A DNA stretch of 64,000 bases, from positions 1,454,001-1,518,000 of the forward strand of contig NZ_CP032405.1 of NCBI RefSeq assembly GCF_016806065.1, read 5' to 3'. Below the pieces are notes generated by a model, which was given only the letters and a program-made list of their open reading frames with translations, had not been told where the DNA came from and searched no databases. Positions 54,010 through 63,959 of the stretch are shown one piece after another (within the stretch, counting starts at the first letter, position 1; each line of letters opens with the position of its first letter). The translations under genes were made by a program, and so were the position numbers. Source of the DNA: Rhizobium rosettiformans. Its GTDB lineage: Bacteria > Pseudomonadota > Alphaproteobacteria > Rhizobiales > Rhizobiaceae.

Positions 54010-54459
54010 TCAGCCCTGCTTGGGGCGCAGCCGGATCACGACGTCGACATGCGCGATTTCCATGCCTTCCGGCGGTGGCGGCAGATTGTCGATGCTGATG
54101 TTGTTGACCGGGATATCCAGCACCTTGTTCTCGCCTTCGACGAAGAAATGGTGATGGTCGGATACATTCGTGTCGAAATAGGTCTTGGAGCTTTCGACCG
54201 CGAGAACGCGGATCAGCCCTGCTTCGGTGAACTGGTGCAGCGTGTTGTAGACGGTCGCAAGCGAGACCGGAAAATCGGCGGAGATCGCCTCTTCATGCAG
54301 TTCTTCGACGGTCAGGTGGCGGTCACCCTTTGCGAACAGCAGGCCGGCCAGCGCAATGCGCTGCTTCGTCGGGCGAAGGCCCGAGCGGCGCAGTTTCAGT
54401 TCGATACCCGTTTGGCAGGTTGCCATCGTCAAAGACGCACTCCAGTCGTTGCGTGGCAT
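54010..54459 (-). CDS. irr: Iron response regulator Irr (Fur family)
   Basis: This ~149-aa Fur-family protein has the winged helix RRSGLRPTKQRIALAGLLFA near residue 25, VSLATVYNTLHQFTEAGLIR near 65, and the haem-responsive triple histidine in TNVSDHHHFFVEG near 100. The N-terminal GCPWHD haem motif of Bradyrhizobium is absent, as in other Rhizobiaceae. Irr accumulates when haem is low and represses haem and iron-using genes. I give the start as ATG 54459; ATG 54426 (MATCQTG) is a serious alternative, as neither has a strong ribosome-binding site. It is divergent from fabA, a conserved rhizobial arrangement. Confidence 0.92.
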   Translation of the reverse strand: MPRNDWSASLTMATCQTGIELKLRRSGLRPTKQRIALAGLLFAKGDRHLTVEELHEEAISADFPVSLATVYNTLHQFTEAGLIRVLAVESSKTYFDTNVSDHHHFFVEGENKVLDIPVNNISIDNLPPPPEGMEIAHVDVVIRLRPKQG

Positions 54460-54730
54460 GCACGAGCATCCACACGTGTCGATATAGCTGCAAAATCAGG
54501 CTCTTTCAATAGATACAGTAACGAGAAGCCTTGTGACGCCTGCCGTCGGGCGGTTTTTGATGTTTCGGGTCTGGTGATGCCCTTTTCCTTCCTGTATGCG
54601 ACGATGATATGAGGATGAGGCCGGCAAGGCCTCTAGGAAACCGGCGGAGCGGCTGCGGGGCTTCAATTTGCCACCGTCTTGCTCTAATGGGTCCCGGATA
54701 TCTGAAGCAGAGGGGGGAAGAAGAAGAAAA

Positions 54731-55246
54731 ATGGTTACGAGACAATCCAGCTATAACTACGACGAAATCCTCGCCTGCGGCCGCGGTGAACTCTTTGGCG
54801 AGGGCAACGCGCAGCTCCCTCTGCCGCCCATGCTGATGGTGCACCGGATCACCGACATTTCCGAAACCGGTGGCGCCTTCGACAAGGGCTATATCCGCGC
54901 GGAATACGATGTGCGTCCCGATGATTGGTATTTCCCCTGCCATTTCCAGGGCAACCCCATCATGCCCGGCTGCCTTGGCCTCGACGGCATGTGGCAGCTG
55001 ACCGGCTTCTTCCTCGGCTGGCTGGGTGAGCCCGGTCGCGGCATGGCGCTGTCGACGGGCGAAGTGAAGTTCAAGGGCATGGTGCGCCCCGAGACCAAAC
55101 TTCTCGAATACGGCATCGACTTCAAGCGCGTGATGCGCGGTCGCCTGGTGCTCGGCACGGCCGATGGCTGGTTGAAGGCCGATGGAGAGACTATTTACCA
55201 GGCATCCGACCTGCGCGTCGGTCTGTCGAAGGACAAGGCGGCCTGA
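54731..55246 (+). CDS. fabA: Beta-hydroxydecanoyl-ACP dehydratase/isomerase
   Basis: FabA dehydrates 3-hydroxydecanoyl-ACP and isomerises trans-2 to cis-3 decenoyl-ACP, the branch point for unsaturated fatty acids. The 171-aa protein has the hot-dog helix with catalytic His71 in [14 protein letters not shown] and Asp85 in [15 protein letters not shown], and [11 protein letters not shown] near 117. A long purine leader (GGGGGGAAGAAGAAG) precedes ATG 54731. It is co-transcribed with fabB. Confidence 0.96.
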   Translation: MVTRQSSYNYDEILACGRGELFGEGNAQLPLPPMLMVHRITDISETGGAFDKGYIRAEYDVRPDDWYFPCHFQGNPIMPGCLGLDGMWQLTGFFLGWLGEPGRGMALSTGEVKFKGMVRPETKLLEYGIDFKRVMRGRLVLGTADGWLKADGETIYQASDLRVGLSKDKAA

Positions 55247-55290
55247 ACCGGCCCGGTCCGCACCTGAAGTTTATAAAGAAGGTCTGAGAG

Positions 55291-56514
55291 ATGAGACGGG
55301 TTGTAGTAACAGGTCTTGGCATCGTGTCCTCCATCGGTGCTGATGCCGCCGAAGTCACGGCATCGCTGCGCGACGCCAAGTCGGGCATCACCTTTTCTCC
55401 CGATTTCGCCGAACACGGTTTCAAGTGCCAGGTCTGGGGCAAGCCCGACCTGGATCCGACCGACCTGGTCGACCGCCGTGCCATGCGCTTCCTGTCCCAG
55501 GGTGGTGCATGGAACCACGTGGCCATGAAGCAGGCGATCGCGGACGCCGGTCTGGAAGAGGCCGACTATCAGCAGAATGAGCGCGTCGGCATCATCATGG
55601 GTTCCGGTGGTCCATCGACCAAGCAGATCGTCGAAGCCGCCGATATCGTTCGCCAGAACAACAGCCCGAAGCGCATCGGCCCATTCGCCGTGCCGAAGGC
55701 CATGTCATCGACGGCTTCCGCAACGCTTGCCACCTGGTTCAAGCTGCACGGCGTCAACTATTCGATCTCGTCCGCCTGCTCGACCTCGGCGCACTGCATC
55801 GGCAATGCCTACGAGATGATCCAGTGGGGCAAGCAGGACATGGTCTTTGCCGGCGGCCACGAAGATCTCGACTGGACGATGTCCAGCCTCTTCGACGCCA
55901 TGGGCGCCATGTCGTCGAAGTATAACGACACGCCGTCGAGCGCCTCGCGTGCCTACGACGTCTCGCGCGACGGCTTCGTCATCGCTGGCGGCGCCGGCGT
56001 TCTGGTTCTGGAAGAGCTGGAGCATGCCAAGGCCCGTGGCGCCAAGATCTATGCCGAAGTCGTCGGCTATGGTGCCACCTCCGACGGCTACGATATGGTC
56101 GCTCCCTCGGGCGAAGGCGCCATCCGCTGCATGCGTCAGGCCCTGTCCACCGTGAAAGGCGATGTCGACTACATCAACACCCATGGCACTTCGACGCCGG
56201 TGGGTGATAGCAAGGAAATCGGCGCGATCCGCGAAGTGTTCGGCGACAAGATCCCGCACATCCAGTCGACCAAGTCGCTGACCGGTCACTCACTCGGTGC
56301 TGCCGGCGTGCAGGAATCGATCTATGGTCTCCTGATGATGCAGGCCGGCTTCATCGGCGAAAGCGCGCACATCACCGAACTCGATCCCGAGTTCGAAGGT
56401 GTGCCGGTTGTTCGCAAGCGCATCGACAACGCAAAGATCGATACCGTGCTGTCGAATTCCTTCGGCTTCGGCGGTACCAACGCGACGCTGGTCTTCCAGC
56501 GCCATCAAGGCTGA
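55291..56514 (+). CDS. fabB: 3-oxoacyl-ACP synthase I
   Basis: FabB is the condensing enzyme that elongates cis-3-decenoyl-ACP, essential for unsaturated fatty acids. The 407-aa protein has the catalytic triad Cys163 in [12 protein letters not shown], His in [13 protein letters not shown] near 295 and His in [13 protein letters not shown] near 330, with the C-terminal [14 protein letters not shown]. It starts 44 bases after fabA with AAGG upstream. The usual third gene fabI is missing here; a terminator for the convergent gene follows at once. Confidence 0.96.
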   Translation: MRRVVVTGLGIVSSIGADAAEVTASLRDAKSGITFSPDFAEHGFKCQVWGKPDLDPTDLVDRRAMRFLSQGGAWNHVAMKQAIADAGLEEADYQQNERVGIIMGSGGPSTKQIVEAADIVRQNNSPKRIGPFAVPKAMSSTASATLATWFKLHGVNYSISSACSTSAHCIGNAYEMIQWGKQDMVFAGGHEDLDWTMSSLFDAMGAMSSKYNDTPSSASRAYDVSRDGFVIAGGAGVLVLEELEHAKARGAKIYAEVVGYGATSDGYDMVAPSGEGAIRCMRQALSTVKGDVDYINTHGTSTPVGDSKEIGAIREVFGDKIPHIQSTKSLTGHSLGAAGVQESIYGLLMMQAGFIGESAHITELDPEFEGVPVVRKRIDNAKIDTVLSNSFGFGGTNATLVFQRHQG

Positions 56515-56532
56515 TCTTTTAGACGTCTGAAC

Positions 56533-56562
56533 AAAAAAGCCTGGCGCGTTGCCGCGCCAGGC
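56533..56562 (-). terminator. Terminator for the small LuxR-type gene
   Basis: A 10-bp stem GCCTGGCGCG / CGCGCCAGGC at 56539-56562 is followed on the minus strand by six T (56538-56533). The hairpin may also slow the convergent fabB transcript. Confidence 0.75.
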
Positions 56563-56600
56563 GTTCATCCGAAGTGGTCCGCCAGCCGTGGGAGTACGGC

Positions 56601-56864
56601 TTACTTCGGTTGATGAGGATCGGTATGGTCGATGACGCCGATCAACATGGCGAGGCTCACCGCATGCATCAGATTGCTCGCTTCGAGCTTTTCTTGAGCA
56701 CTGACCAGAGCCTGGTTCACCTCTTCCCTTGACAGCACGAGCGCATTCGCAGCCTCGTCCGACCGCATGCCCTCAGCCACGAGCTGCAGGCAGCGGATTT
56801 CGCGATCCGAGAGGATCGAAACAGCAGGCGATCGTCCGATTGCCCGTTTGGTATCGGTTTTCAT
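56601..56864 (-). CDS. Stand-alone LuxR/GerE-type helix-turn-helix protein
   Basis: This 87-aa protein is mostly a LuxR-type DNA-binding domain: LSDREIRCLQLVAEGMRSDE, followed by ALVLSREEVNQALVSAQEKL as recognition region (residues ~18-62), then a helical tail. No receiver or autoinducer domain is present. Key positions of the GerE helix are divergent (RSDEAANALVLSREEVNQAL instead of SNKEIA..L..S..TV..H), so DNA binding may be weak. The start ATG 56864 has no clear Shine-Dalgarno. It could be a regulator of the AraC or fab neighbours; unknown. Confidence 0.7.
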   Translation of the reverse strand: MKTDTKRAIGRSPAVSILSDREIRCLQLVAEGMRSDEAANALVLSREEVNQALVSAQEKLEASNLMHAVSLAMLIGVIDHTDPHQPK

Positions 56865-57072
56865 GATTTTCGTTGCCGCAATGGAGAAAGGTCGACTTGA
56901 TATCCATCAGGTCGTCAGGCGGCGCTCATAGCATTCTGCCGGAATGGCGTCGTTGACATCGCACGCCAACAACTTATCCGAACACGCTAAAATAAGGGAA
57001 GTTCAGCGCTGAAAGCACTTTGATCCCTCAATTAGGGCGGATCGTACCGCCCTTGTCAAGTTTCCGCGGCTG

Positions 57073-58095
57073 TCAGGCAGACTTCCGCTCGCGCACTTCC
57101 GTCGGCGTGGTGCCGAACCATCGCGTGACGGAGCGCGTAAAAGCGCTCGGCGCGGAATAGCCGAGCCTGTAGCAGATTTCCGAGATCGGCAGTTCACTCT
57201 CGGTCAGCAGATTGAAGCTGACCTCCTTGCGGATGTGATCCCTGAGCTCGTTGAGACTTGTCCCGTGGCCCGCCAAACGGCGCTGGAACGTCCTTTCCGA
57301 CAAACCGAAATAGGGTGCGATTTCGGCGAGCGGATAATCGTCATCCGACACGTGCAGCAGCAGGTAGCGACGGACCTGCTCCAGGAAATCAGCGCTTTTC
57401 TCCGGCGTCGGCGGCCTCAGGCTCCGACATTGCAAATCCATCAGTTCGAATAGTCTGCGGTCACCGGTGGGATTTAAGGCCTGAAGGAAGCTGGGCGGAA
57501 AATGCACGCAGTTGACGCGTGCGCCGAAGCTCACGCGTCGCGACAGCAATTGCCGGAATGGCTTGTGATTGCGGGGAGCCGGTCTTTCCAGTTGGACCTC
57601 GATACTGTCGCTGGTGGCAAACGTCTGGGCCCGTTGCATGACAAGCCCGACCGACATGTCGACATACTGGTCGCGTTTCACGATGACGGGAGCGAAGGTC
57701 CAGGCGAGATGCGCACCGCGCTCGTCGAGCGTCAGCTTGGAATAGCTGGTATGGGTCACATACTGGATGTGGTCGTCGAGAAACTGGACAAAATCCAGCC
57801 CTGTCGGCGCCGCCATCAATCCGTAGCCGAATGGACCGGTCGAGCCCGCCTCATAACGCGTGATGCTTGTGAGCCCGAATGCCTCATCGTCGGACAGGAG
57901 AGCGCAGGTCTCCAGGAGCCTGCACAGGCGATCGAGGCTGATGCGCGCGGTCAGGCTCTGGAAAATCTGCGGATCGATCTCCAGCGCCTTGCAAATGGGC
58001 TTTATGTCGATGCCATAGGACTGGGCATGCTCGACCACCGCTGAAGCGAGGCCGGCCACGGTGGTCAATTCATCGGTGAGATTCCGAGAAGGCAT
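57073..58095 (-). CDS. AraC-family transcriptional regulator
   Basis: This 340-aa regulator has an N-terminal arabinose_bd-type ligand domain (residues ~15-205), with ITRYEAGSTGPFGYGLMAAP near residue 80. The C-terminal AraC DNA-binding domain has two helix-turn-helices: YPLAEIAPYFGLSERTFQRR near 260 and LPISEICYRLGYSAPSAFTR near 305, ending WFGTTPTEVRER. The family resembles OruR/ArgR-like regulators of amino-acid or quorum functions. Ligand and targets are unknown, and no obvious target gene is adjacent. ATG 58095 lies near the methyltransferase gene on the same strand. Confidence 0.88.
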   Translation of the reverse strand: MPSRNLTDELTTVAGLASAVVEHAQSYGIDIKPICKALEIDPQIFQSLTARISLDRLCRLLETCALLSDDEAFGLTSITRYEAGSTGPFGYGLMAAPTGLDFVQFLDDHIQYVTHTSYSKLTLDERGAHLAWTFAPVIVKRDQYVDMSVGLVMQRAQTFATSDSIEVQLERPAPRNHKPFRQLLSRRVSFGARVNCVHFPPSFLQALNPTGDRRLFELMDLQCRSLRPPTPEKSADFLEQVRRYLLLHVSDDDYPLAEIAPYFGLSERTFQRRLAGHGTSLNELRDHIRKEVSFNLLTESELPISEICYRLGYSAPSAFTRSVTRWFGTTPTEVRERKSA

Positions 58096-58211
58096 GAGAC
58101 CGCTGGCGCCAGAAGTGAAGCTTATGGCGCCAGATGCTAAGGCAGCTGCGATCCGGAGTCGAGCGGCGCGTAGTCTTAGTCCGCGCCCTCCCGATCACGA
58201 TCGCTTTTGTG

Positions 58212-59228
58212 TCAGCGCTTTGCCCAGAGGACCTTGAAGCGGGCATTCCGGCAGACTTCTCCAGACTGCTTGAAATGCTGAGCCAGCACGGGCTCGTAGG
58301 TCAGGCCCCGGTTTGCCACCATCAGGAGGTCACCGCCGCCGCGCAGCGAATCTGCGGCGGCTTTTATCATCGCGGCACCGATAGACGGTTCGGCGGCGTG
58401 GCCCTCATGGAAGGGCGGGTTCATGATGACGAGATCGTATTTTTCCTTCGGCGGCTCGTTGCCGAGATCCTGCCAGAAGAACCGTGCCGTCAGATCGGGG
58501 CAGTTGCGCGCCAGATTGCGCTTGGCATGCTCCAGCGCCTCGTGGCTCGCTTCGAAGAGATCGATGCGATTGGTGCGGGGCGCAGCCTCCGCAAGCATGA
58601 CCGACAGATAGCCCCAGCCCGCGCCGAAATCGGCTGCATTGCCGTCGAAGGCCGTCGGCAGGCGGCTTGCGAGCAGTTCGGAACCTTCATCGGCATGGGC
58701 GTGGGAAAAGAGGCCGGAGCGCGTCTCGAAGCGACCGTCCACCGTGACCGGCTTGGCGGAAAGCGTCGAAACGATTGTCGATGGATCCTCGGGTGCGGCG
58801 AACCAGACGACGACGCCGTGGTATTTCGGCATGGATTCCGGCGAAAGGCCGAGCCGGTCAAGCTGCTTGCGCAGCGGCAGGATGCCATCTTCCTTGGCGC
58901 CCGCAACCAGGATCATGCCGCCGGCTTTCACCCGCTGCAGCGCTTCGGCGACACGGTCCTCGTTGACGCCCTTGTGCTTGCCGCAGAGGATGAGGGCACC
59001 GTCGTAGCCCTCGCCATCGACGATCGGGACGGGCTGGAGGTGGCTGGCTTCGAGGCGCCGGAATTCCGGGCGGAAATCCTGAACCACGGTCAGTTCGGCG
59101 CCAAAGCCCTCGGGCTTGGCAAATCCCGCCTCGGCGCCGAGAAACAGGTAGCGACTTCCAGCTTCGGGAAGGGCGACGGTTTCGGTGACGAAGGGGTGGA
59201 ACAGGGTCTTCAGCGTTTCGCGGCTCAT
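58212..59228 (-). CDS. RsmC-like class I rRNA methyltransferase
   Basis: This 338-aa protein has a two-domain RsmC/RlmG layout. The N-terminal degenerate methyltransferase-like domain (residues 1-165, with GYDGALILCGKHKGVNEDRV) is followed by a catalytic domain with SAM site AADFGAGWGYLSVMLAE near 200 and the DLVIMNPPFHEGHA motif near 270. NPPF marks N-methylation of an exocyclic amine, most likely a guanine N2 of 16S rRNA. The start is ATG 59228 (MSRETLKTL); the longer frame enters the pnp terminator. It lies downstream of pnp but behind a terminator. Confidence 0.87.
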   Translation of the reverse strand: MSRETLKTLFHPFVTETVALPEAGSRYLFLGAEAGFAKPEGFGAELTVVQDFRPEFRRLEASHLQPVPIVDGEGYDGALILCGKHKGVNEDRVAEALQRVKAGGMILVAGAKEDGILPLRKQLDRLGLSPESMPKYHGVVVWFAAPEDPSTIVSTLSAKPVTVDGRFETRSGLFSHAHADEGSELLASRLPTAFDGNAADFGAGWGYLSVMLAEAAPRTNRIDLFEASHEALEHAKRNLARNCPDLTARFFWQDLGNEPPKEKYDLVIMNPPFHEGHAAEPSIGAAMIKAAADSLRGGGDLLMVANRGLTYEPVLAQHFKQSGEVCRNARFKVLWAKR

Positions 59229-59253
59229 GGCTCGGTCTTCTCTCTCGGCGAAC

Positions 59254-59282
59254 AAAAAAGGCGCGGGAAATTCTCCCGCGCC
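59254..59282 (-). terminator. Rho-independent terminator after pnp
   Basis: A 9-bp stem GGCGCGGGA / TCCCGCGCC at 59260-59282 is followed on the minus strand by TTTTTT (59259-59254). It separates pnp from the methyltransferase gene. Confidence 0.88.
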
Positions 59283-59304
59283 TCGGATCGGGAACGACGT
59301 CAGC

Positions 59305-61446
59305 TTATTCAGCTGCTTCGCCGTCGTTCTTCTTCTCGGCAACGATTTCCTGGCCGGTGGTCTGATCAACGACCTTCATCGACAGGCGGACCTTGCCGCG
59401 CTCATCGAAGCCCATCAGCTTGACCCAGACCTTGTCGCCTTCCTTGACGACGTCGGAGGTCTTGGCCACACGCTCGGAAGCCAGCTGCGAGATGTGAACG
59501 AGGCCGTCACGCGAACCGAAGAAGTTGACGAAGGCGCCGAAGTCAGCGGTCTTCACAACGGTACCTTCGTAGATCACGCCGACTTCCGGCTCGGCCACGA
59601 TCGAGTGGATCCACTTGCGGGCCGCTTCGATTTCCTTGCCGGAGGCGGAGGCAATCTTCACGGTGCCGTCGTCTTCGATGTTGATCTTGGCGCCGGTCTT
59701 TTCGACGATTTCGCGGATGACCTTGCCGCCGGAGCCGATGACTTCACGGATCTTGTCGACCGGGATGTTCATCACTTCGATGCGCGGTGCGAATTCGCCG
59801 AGCTGGCCACGGCTTTCCGAAAGGGCATTCGCCATTTCGTTCAGGATGTGCTTGCGGCCACCCTGTGCCTGGCCGAGTGCGACCTTCATGATCTCTTCGG
59901 TGATGCCGGCGATCTTGATGTCCATCTGCAGCGAGGTGATGCCGTCGGCAGTACCCGCAACCTTGAAGTCCATGTCGCCGAGATGGTCTTCGTCGCCGAG
60001 GATGTCGGAGAGAACCGCAAAGCGCTCACCTTCGAGGATGAGACCCATGGCGATACCGGCAACCGGCTTGGCGAGCGGAACGCCGGCGTCCATCAGGGCG
60101 AGGGAGGTGCCGCAAACGGTTGCCATAGAGGACGAGCCGTTCGACTCGGTGATCTCGGAGACGACGCGCAGCGTGTAGGGGAACTGCTCAGGCGACGGCA
60201 GCATCGGGCGGATAGCGCGCCATGCGAGCTTGCCGTGACCGATTTCGCGACGACCCGGCGAACCCATGCGGCCGGTTTCACCGACGGAGTAGGGCGGGAA
60301 GTTGTAATGCAGAAGGAAGCGTTCCTTGTACATCCCGGTGAGCGAGTCGACATACTGCTCGTCTTCGCCGGTGCCGAGCGTGGCGACAACGATCGCCTGG
60401 GTCTCGCCACGGGTGAACAGGGCCGAACCGTGCGTGCGCGGCAGGATGCCGACTTCCGACACGATCGCACGAACGGTGGACAGGTCGCGGCCGTCGATGC
60501 GGCTCTTCGTGTCGAGGATGTTCCAGCGAACGATCTTCGCCTGCAGGTGCTTGAAGACGGCACCGATGACTTCGTTGGTGTACTTCGGCTCTTCGCCTTC
60601 CGGGAAGAAGTGTGCCTTCACCTTGGCCTTGACAGCGTCGACGGCTGCATAGCGATCAGCCTTCTGGGTGATCTTGTAGGCAGCGCGCAGCTCGGTTTCG
60701 GCGATCGACAGCATTTCGGCTTCGAGAGCGGAATGATCTTCCGGCTCGAATTCGCGCGGCTCCTTGGCAGCCACTTCAGCGAGCTTGATGATCGCGTCGA
60801 TGACCGGCTGGAAGCCCTTGTGGCCAAACATGACGGCGCCGAGCATGATCTCTTCGTTGAGTTCCTTGGCTTCCGACTCAACCATCAGGACGGCGTCCTG
60901 CGTGCCGGCAACGACGAGGTCGAGAACCGACTCGTCCATCTCGTCGAGATGCGGGTTCAGAACGTATTCGCCGTTGATATAGCCGACGCGAGCGCCGCCA
61001 ACCGGGCCCATGAAAGGTACGCCGGAGAGGGTGAGGGCTGCCGAAGCGGCAACCATGGCCAGAACGTCCGGATCGTTTTCGAGGTCATGCTGGACCACGG
61101 TGACGACAACCTGGGTGTCGTTCTTGTAGCCTTCCGGGAAGAGCGGGCGGATCGGACGGTCGATCAGGCGGGAAACCAGCGTTTCCTTCTCCGACGGACG
61201 ACCTTCGCGCTTGAAATAGCCACCCGGGATCTTGCCGGCGGCATAGGTCTTTTCCTGGTAATTGACGGTAAGCGGGAAGAAGTCCTGGCCCGGCTTCGGC
61301 GACTTGGCCGAAACGACGGTGGCGAGAACGACGGTTTCGCCATAAGTGGCGAGAACGGCACCGTCAGCCTGGCGGGCGATCTTGCCGGTCTCGAGCTTCA
61401 GCGGGCGGCCTGCCCACTCGATTTCGACGCTGTGAACATCAAACAT
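59305..61446 (-). CDS. pnp: Polyribonucleotide nucleotidyltransferase
   Basis: PNPase degrades RNA 3'-5' phosphorolytically and is part of the RNA degradosome. The 713-aa protein has two RNase PH domains (residues ~5-230 and ~310-550; motifs [18 protein letters not shown] and [18 protein letters not shown]), a KH domain with [18 protein letters not shown] near 565, and an S1 domain with [20 protein letters not shown] near 640. The start is ATG 61446 with AAGGA six bases upstream. It follows rpsO after a 316-base gap. Confidence 0.97.
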   Translation of the reverse strand: MFDVHSVEIEWAGRPLKLETGKIARQADGAVLATYGETVVLATVVSAKSPKPGQDFFPLTVNYQEKTYAAGKIPGGYFKREGRPSEKETLVSRLIDRPIRPLFPEGYKNDTQVVVTVVQHDLENDPDVLAMVAASAALTLSGVPFMGPVGGARVGYINGEYVLNPHLDEMDESVLDLVVAGTQDAVLMVESEAKELNEEIMLGAVMFGHKGFQPVIDAIIKLAEVAAKEPREFEPEDHSALEAEMLSIAETELRAAYKITQKADRYAAVDAVKAKVKAHFFPEGEEPKYTNEVIGAVFKHLQAKIVRWNILDTKSRIDGRDLSTVRAIVSEVGILPRTHGSALFTRGETQAIVVATLGTGEDEQYVDSLTGMYKERFLLHYNFPPYSVGETGRMGSPGRREIGHGKLAWRAIRPMLPSPEQFPYTLRVVSEITESNGSSSMATVCGTSLALMDAGVPLAKPVAGIAMGLILEGERFAVLSDILGDEDHLGDMDFKVAGTADGITSLQMDIKIAGITEEIMKVALGQAQGGRKHILNEMANALSESRGQLGEFAPRIEVMNIPVDKIREVIGSGGKVIREIVEKTGAKINIEDDGTVKIASASGKEIEAARKWIHSIVAEPEVGVIYEGTVVKTADFGAFVNFFGSRDGLVHISQLASERVAKTSDVVKEGDKVWVKLMGFDERGKVRLSMKVVDQTTGQEIVAEKKNDGEAAE

Positions 61447-61631
61447 ATCTTGTCCTTCATATGCGACCAGCGTCCTGCCGAAAGTGCAGGGGCGACCGGT
61501 CCGCAATGTGCTGACGCAATCACGGGCAAGACAGTGGGAGGCTTCGGAAACGGCCTTGGCCGGCAAGTGCATCCTCAAGGATGCGGAAGCGTCCAACAAT
61601 CCTGCCCCATGACAGGTCATCGGTTGGTGTC

Positions 61632-61755
61632 GACAGATCCGGCCCATCCGGTCTGTCATTCGTTTCGTGCGTTCGTCGCGCGAAACCGTGTCGCGGGTCG
61701 TATGGCCTGACCCGGAAAGGCGACCGGCGGATCTTCGTTGCCGAAGACCCGCCGG
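61632..61755 (-). other. Structured rpsO-pnp intergenic region
   Basis: The gap 61447-61762 has no gene. It holds an interrupted 13-bp stem at 61724-61755 (CCGGCGG..TCTTCG and complement) just after the rpsO stop, without a T-run. A second hairpin lies at 61632-61657 (GACAGA..CCGG / CCGG..TCTGTC). By analogy with E. coli, RNase III cleavage here may control pnp. Confidence 0.55.
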
Positions 61756-61762
61756 GAACTTG

Positions 61763-62032
61763 TTAGCGGCGGATGCCGAGGCGCGTGATCAGGGTCGTGT
61801 AACGAGCCTCATCCTGCTTCTTGACATAGTCGAGAAGCGAACGGCGGGTCGAAACCATGGTCAGAAGGCCACGACGCGAGTGGTTGTCCTTCTTGTGACC
61901 CTTGAAGTGTTCCGTCAGGTTGGTGATACGCTCGGTCAGGATTGCGACCTGAACTTCCGGAGAACCGGTGTCGCCTTCCTTGATTGCGTATTCCTTGATG
62001 AGGGCGGCCTTGCGCTCTGCAGTTATCGACAT
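61763..62032 (-). CDS. rpsO: 30S ribosomal protein S15
   Basis: This 89-aa primary 16S-binding protein has [22 protein letters not shown] and the conserved [25 protein letters not shown] segment (parts shown: [19 protein letters not shown]). AAAGGA eight bases before ATG 62032 fixes the start. The order truB-rpsO-pnp is standard in Proteobacteria. Confidence 0.98.
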   Translation of the reverse strand: MSITAERKAALIKEYAIKEGDTGSPEVQVAILTERITNLTEHFKGHKKDNHSRRGLLTMVSTRRSLLDYVKKQDEARYTTLITRLGIRR

Positions 62033-62183
62033 CGTGAATCCTTTCTACAATAAGGAGAAACAGGTCGCCAAACGCCGGGATGTCGTCCAGCATTGGCCGT
62101 GAATGCAGACACCCGAAGGTGCCAGCTGCCGCCGCCTATACTCTATTCCCCGATGAAAGGAAAGAGCAGGCGGCGGGAAGGCT

Positions 62184-63113
62184 TCAGGCGAAGACGCGCC
62201 GCGGGTGAAACTCGCCGCCTGCGATCTCGCCGATGGCGATCAACTTGCCGCCGGCCAATGCGACGGCCTCAGGCTCTGCAACCGGTGCATCACGGCCGCG
62301 CAGGATGATGGGATTGCCCATGCGAAGCCGATGCGCCTGGTCATCGGTGATCCTGAGTTGTGGCAAGGCGGACAGTGCTTCGGCCGTGTCACCGAGGAAG
62401 GCGTCGAGAGCGGCCAGCCGCTCGTCCCGGTCCTCGATGGCTTCGAGCGCCACGAGCTCCGCGAGCGGCACCATCGTCTCCTCGGCAAACGGGGCCACGA
62501 AGGTGCGGCGGAGCGAGGAGATATGGCCGTAGCAGCCGAGATCGCGACCGAAGTCGCGGGCCAGCGAGCGCACGTAAGTGCCTTTGCCGCATTCAACCTC
62601 GAAATGCGCCTTGTCGCCTTCGCAGTTCAGGAGCGTCAGGCGGTGAACTTCGACTTCGCGAGAGGGAATCTCGACCGTCTCGCCATCGCGGGCGAGATCA
62701 TAGGCGCGCTCGCCGGCAATCTTGATCGCCGAGAACTGCGGCGGGATCTGGCTGATGGTGCCGGTGTAGTTGGGCAGCAACGCCTCGATGTCACTCTTGG
62801 CGGGGCGCTTGTCGGAGCTCTGCGTTACCTCGCCCTCAAGATCGTCCGTCGAGCGCTCCTCGCCCCAGGTCACCGTGAATTCGTAGATTTTGCGGCCGTC
62901 CATGACATAAGGGACGGTCTTGGTCGCATCGCCGAGTGCAATCGGCAGCATGCCGGATGCGAGCGGATCGAGCGTGCCAGCATGACCGGCCTTCTGGGCG
63001 TTGAACAGCCACTTGATCTTGCCGACGGCCTCGGTCGAGCCGAAATCCACCGGCTTGTCGAGAATGAGCCAGCCCGAAATCGGGCGGCCCTTGGGCTTTC
63101 TTGGTTTGGACAT
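62184..63113 (-). CDS. truB: tRNA pseudouridine(55) synthase
   Basis: TruB isomerises U55 in the T-loop of tRNAs. The 309-aa protein has catalytic Asp49 in [21 protein letters not shown], a tyrosine-containing [19 protein letters not shown] motif near 88, and [13 protein letters not shown] near 190. The C-terminal PUA-like domain is reduced. The start ATG at 63113 is 10 bases after the rbfA stop. Confidence 0.97.
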   Translation of the reverse strand: MSKPRKPKGRPISGWLILDKPVDFGSTEAVGKIKWLFNAQKAGHAGTLDPLASGMLPIALGDATKTVPYVMDGRKIYEFTVTWGEERSTDDLEGEVTQSSDKRPAKSDIEALLPNYTGTISQIPPQFSAIKIAGERAYDLARDGETVEIPSREVEVHRLTLLNCEGDKAHFEVECGKGTYVRSLARDFGRDLGCYGHISSLRRTFVAPFAEETMVPLAELVALEAIEDRDERLAALDAFLGDTAEALSALPQLRITDDQAHRLRMGNPIILRGRDAPVAEPEAVALAGGKLIAIGEIAGGEFHPRRVFA

Positions 63114-63123
63114 CTAGGTCTTC

Positions 63124-63528
63124 TCAGTCTTGATCTTCGTCGGAGCCGAGGTCGCGCTGGACCTCCGGCGAACGCAGCAGGGCATCGATCTTCTGGTAGT
63201 TGTCGAAGCTGGTGTCGTCGCGGAAACGGACTTCCGGCATGTATTTCAGCTGCCGCAGCTGGTTGCCCAGCCGGCCGCGAATGTATTTGGCGTGCTTGTT
63301 GAGGGCCGCAATGACCGTGTCATGGTCCTTGACGCCGAGCGGCGTGACATAAGCAGTCGCCATCTTCAGGTCCGGCGACATGCGGACTTCGGAGATCGAG
63401 ATGACGGTCTTTTCGATCACCTCGTCGCGGACTTCGCCGCGCTGCAGGACCTGGGTGATGGCGGCACGCACCTGCTCGCCGACGCGCAGCATGCGCTGCG
63501 AAGGTGCCGAAGAGGTTGGTTTTGTCAT
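63124..63528 (-). CDS. rbfA: Ribosome-binding factor A
   Basis: This 134-aa KH-like 30S maturation factor acts in late 16S 5'-end processing and cold adaptation. Visible features are [20 protein letters not shown] at residues ~11-30, [18 protein letters not shown] near 48, and [20 protein letters not shown] near 93, with an acidic C-terminus. Its ATG overlaps the stop of the upstream membrane-protein gene (ATGA), so the two are translationally coupled. Confidence 0.96.
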   Translation of the reverse strand: MTKPTSSAPSQRMLRVGEQVRAAITQVLQRGEVRDEVIEKTVISISEVRMSPDLKMATAYVTPLGVKDHDTVIAALNKHAKYIRGRLGNQLRQLKYMPEVRFRDDTSFDNYQKIDALLRSPEVQRDLGSDEDQD

Positions 63529-63959
63529 GGTCTTCCTGACTTCATTTTATATTTAAGCACTGCGACAAGGGCGCCCATTGCCAGCGGCATCGCAAAGATG
63601 ATGGACATGATGGTCCCTGACCACGCCGTTCGGCAACCTTCGGCAATCATGGAAAGCATGATCGGGTCATCGGTGTCGTCCGAAAAACCCAGCATCACCA
63701 GTCCCAGCGAGAGCAGCGTTGTTGGCCAAACCAACCATCGCCAACCCTTCAGAATGCCGACCGACAGAACAAGGGCGATGATCAGTGACCAGCGCGTACT
63801 GTCGATGATTTCGTTTGCCACTGTGACAGCGCCGTCTGATGGATCCCATCCGGCCTTGTCGCAGATTTCCGCGAACGCATTCGTCGCATAAAGAAAACAG
63901 ACGATGGCGATGGCCACCGTCTGCTTGTTCGTATGACCGCCACAGGCAGTCAAGACCAT
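63525..63959 (-). CDS. Hypothetical membrane protein upstream of rbfA
   Basis: This ~144-aa protein has four hydrophobic segments: [17 protein letters not shown] (possibly a cleaved signal), [37 protein letters not shown] and [21 protein letters not shown]. The last gene before rbfA in rhizobia is normally infB, so this is an unusual neighbour. Its stop overlaps the rbfA start. I chose ATG 63959 ([13 protein letters not shown]), but it has no good ribosome-binding site. The frame stays open to the window edge (GTG at 63995), so the true start may lie outside. The function is unknown. Confidence 0.6.
   Translation of the reverse strand: MVLTACGGHTNKQTVAIAIVCFLYATNAFAEICDKAGWDPSDGAVTVANEIIDSTRWSLIIALVLSVGILKGWRWLVWPTTLLSLGLVMLGFSDDTDDPIMLSMIAEGCRTAWSGTIMSIIFAMPLAMGALVAVLKYKMKSGRP

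Noticed and set aside
59185..61710. An 841-codon open frame on the plus strand opposite pnp
   Set aside because: It is a GC-rich antisense shadow of pnp: composition is dominated by Val/Asp/Gly/Arg, it has no motif and no ribosome-binding site, and pnp on the other strand has full domain evidence.
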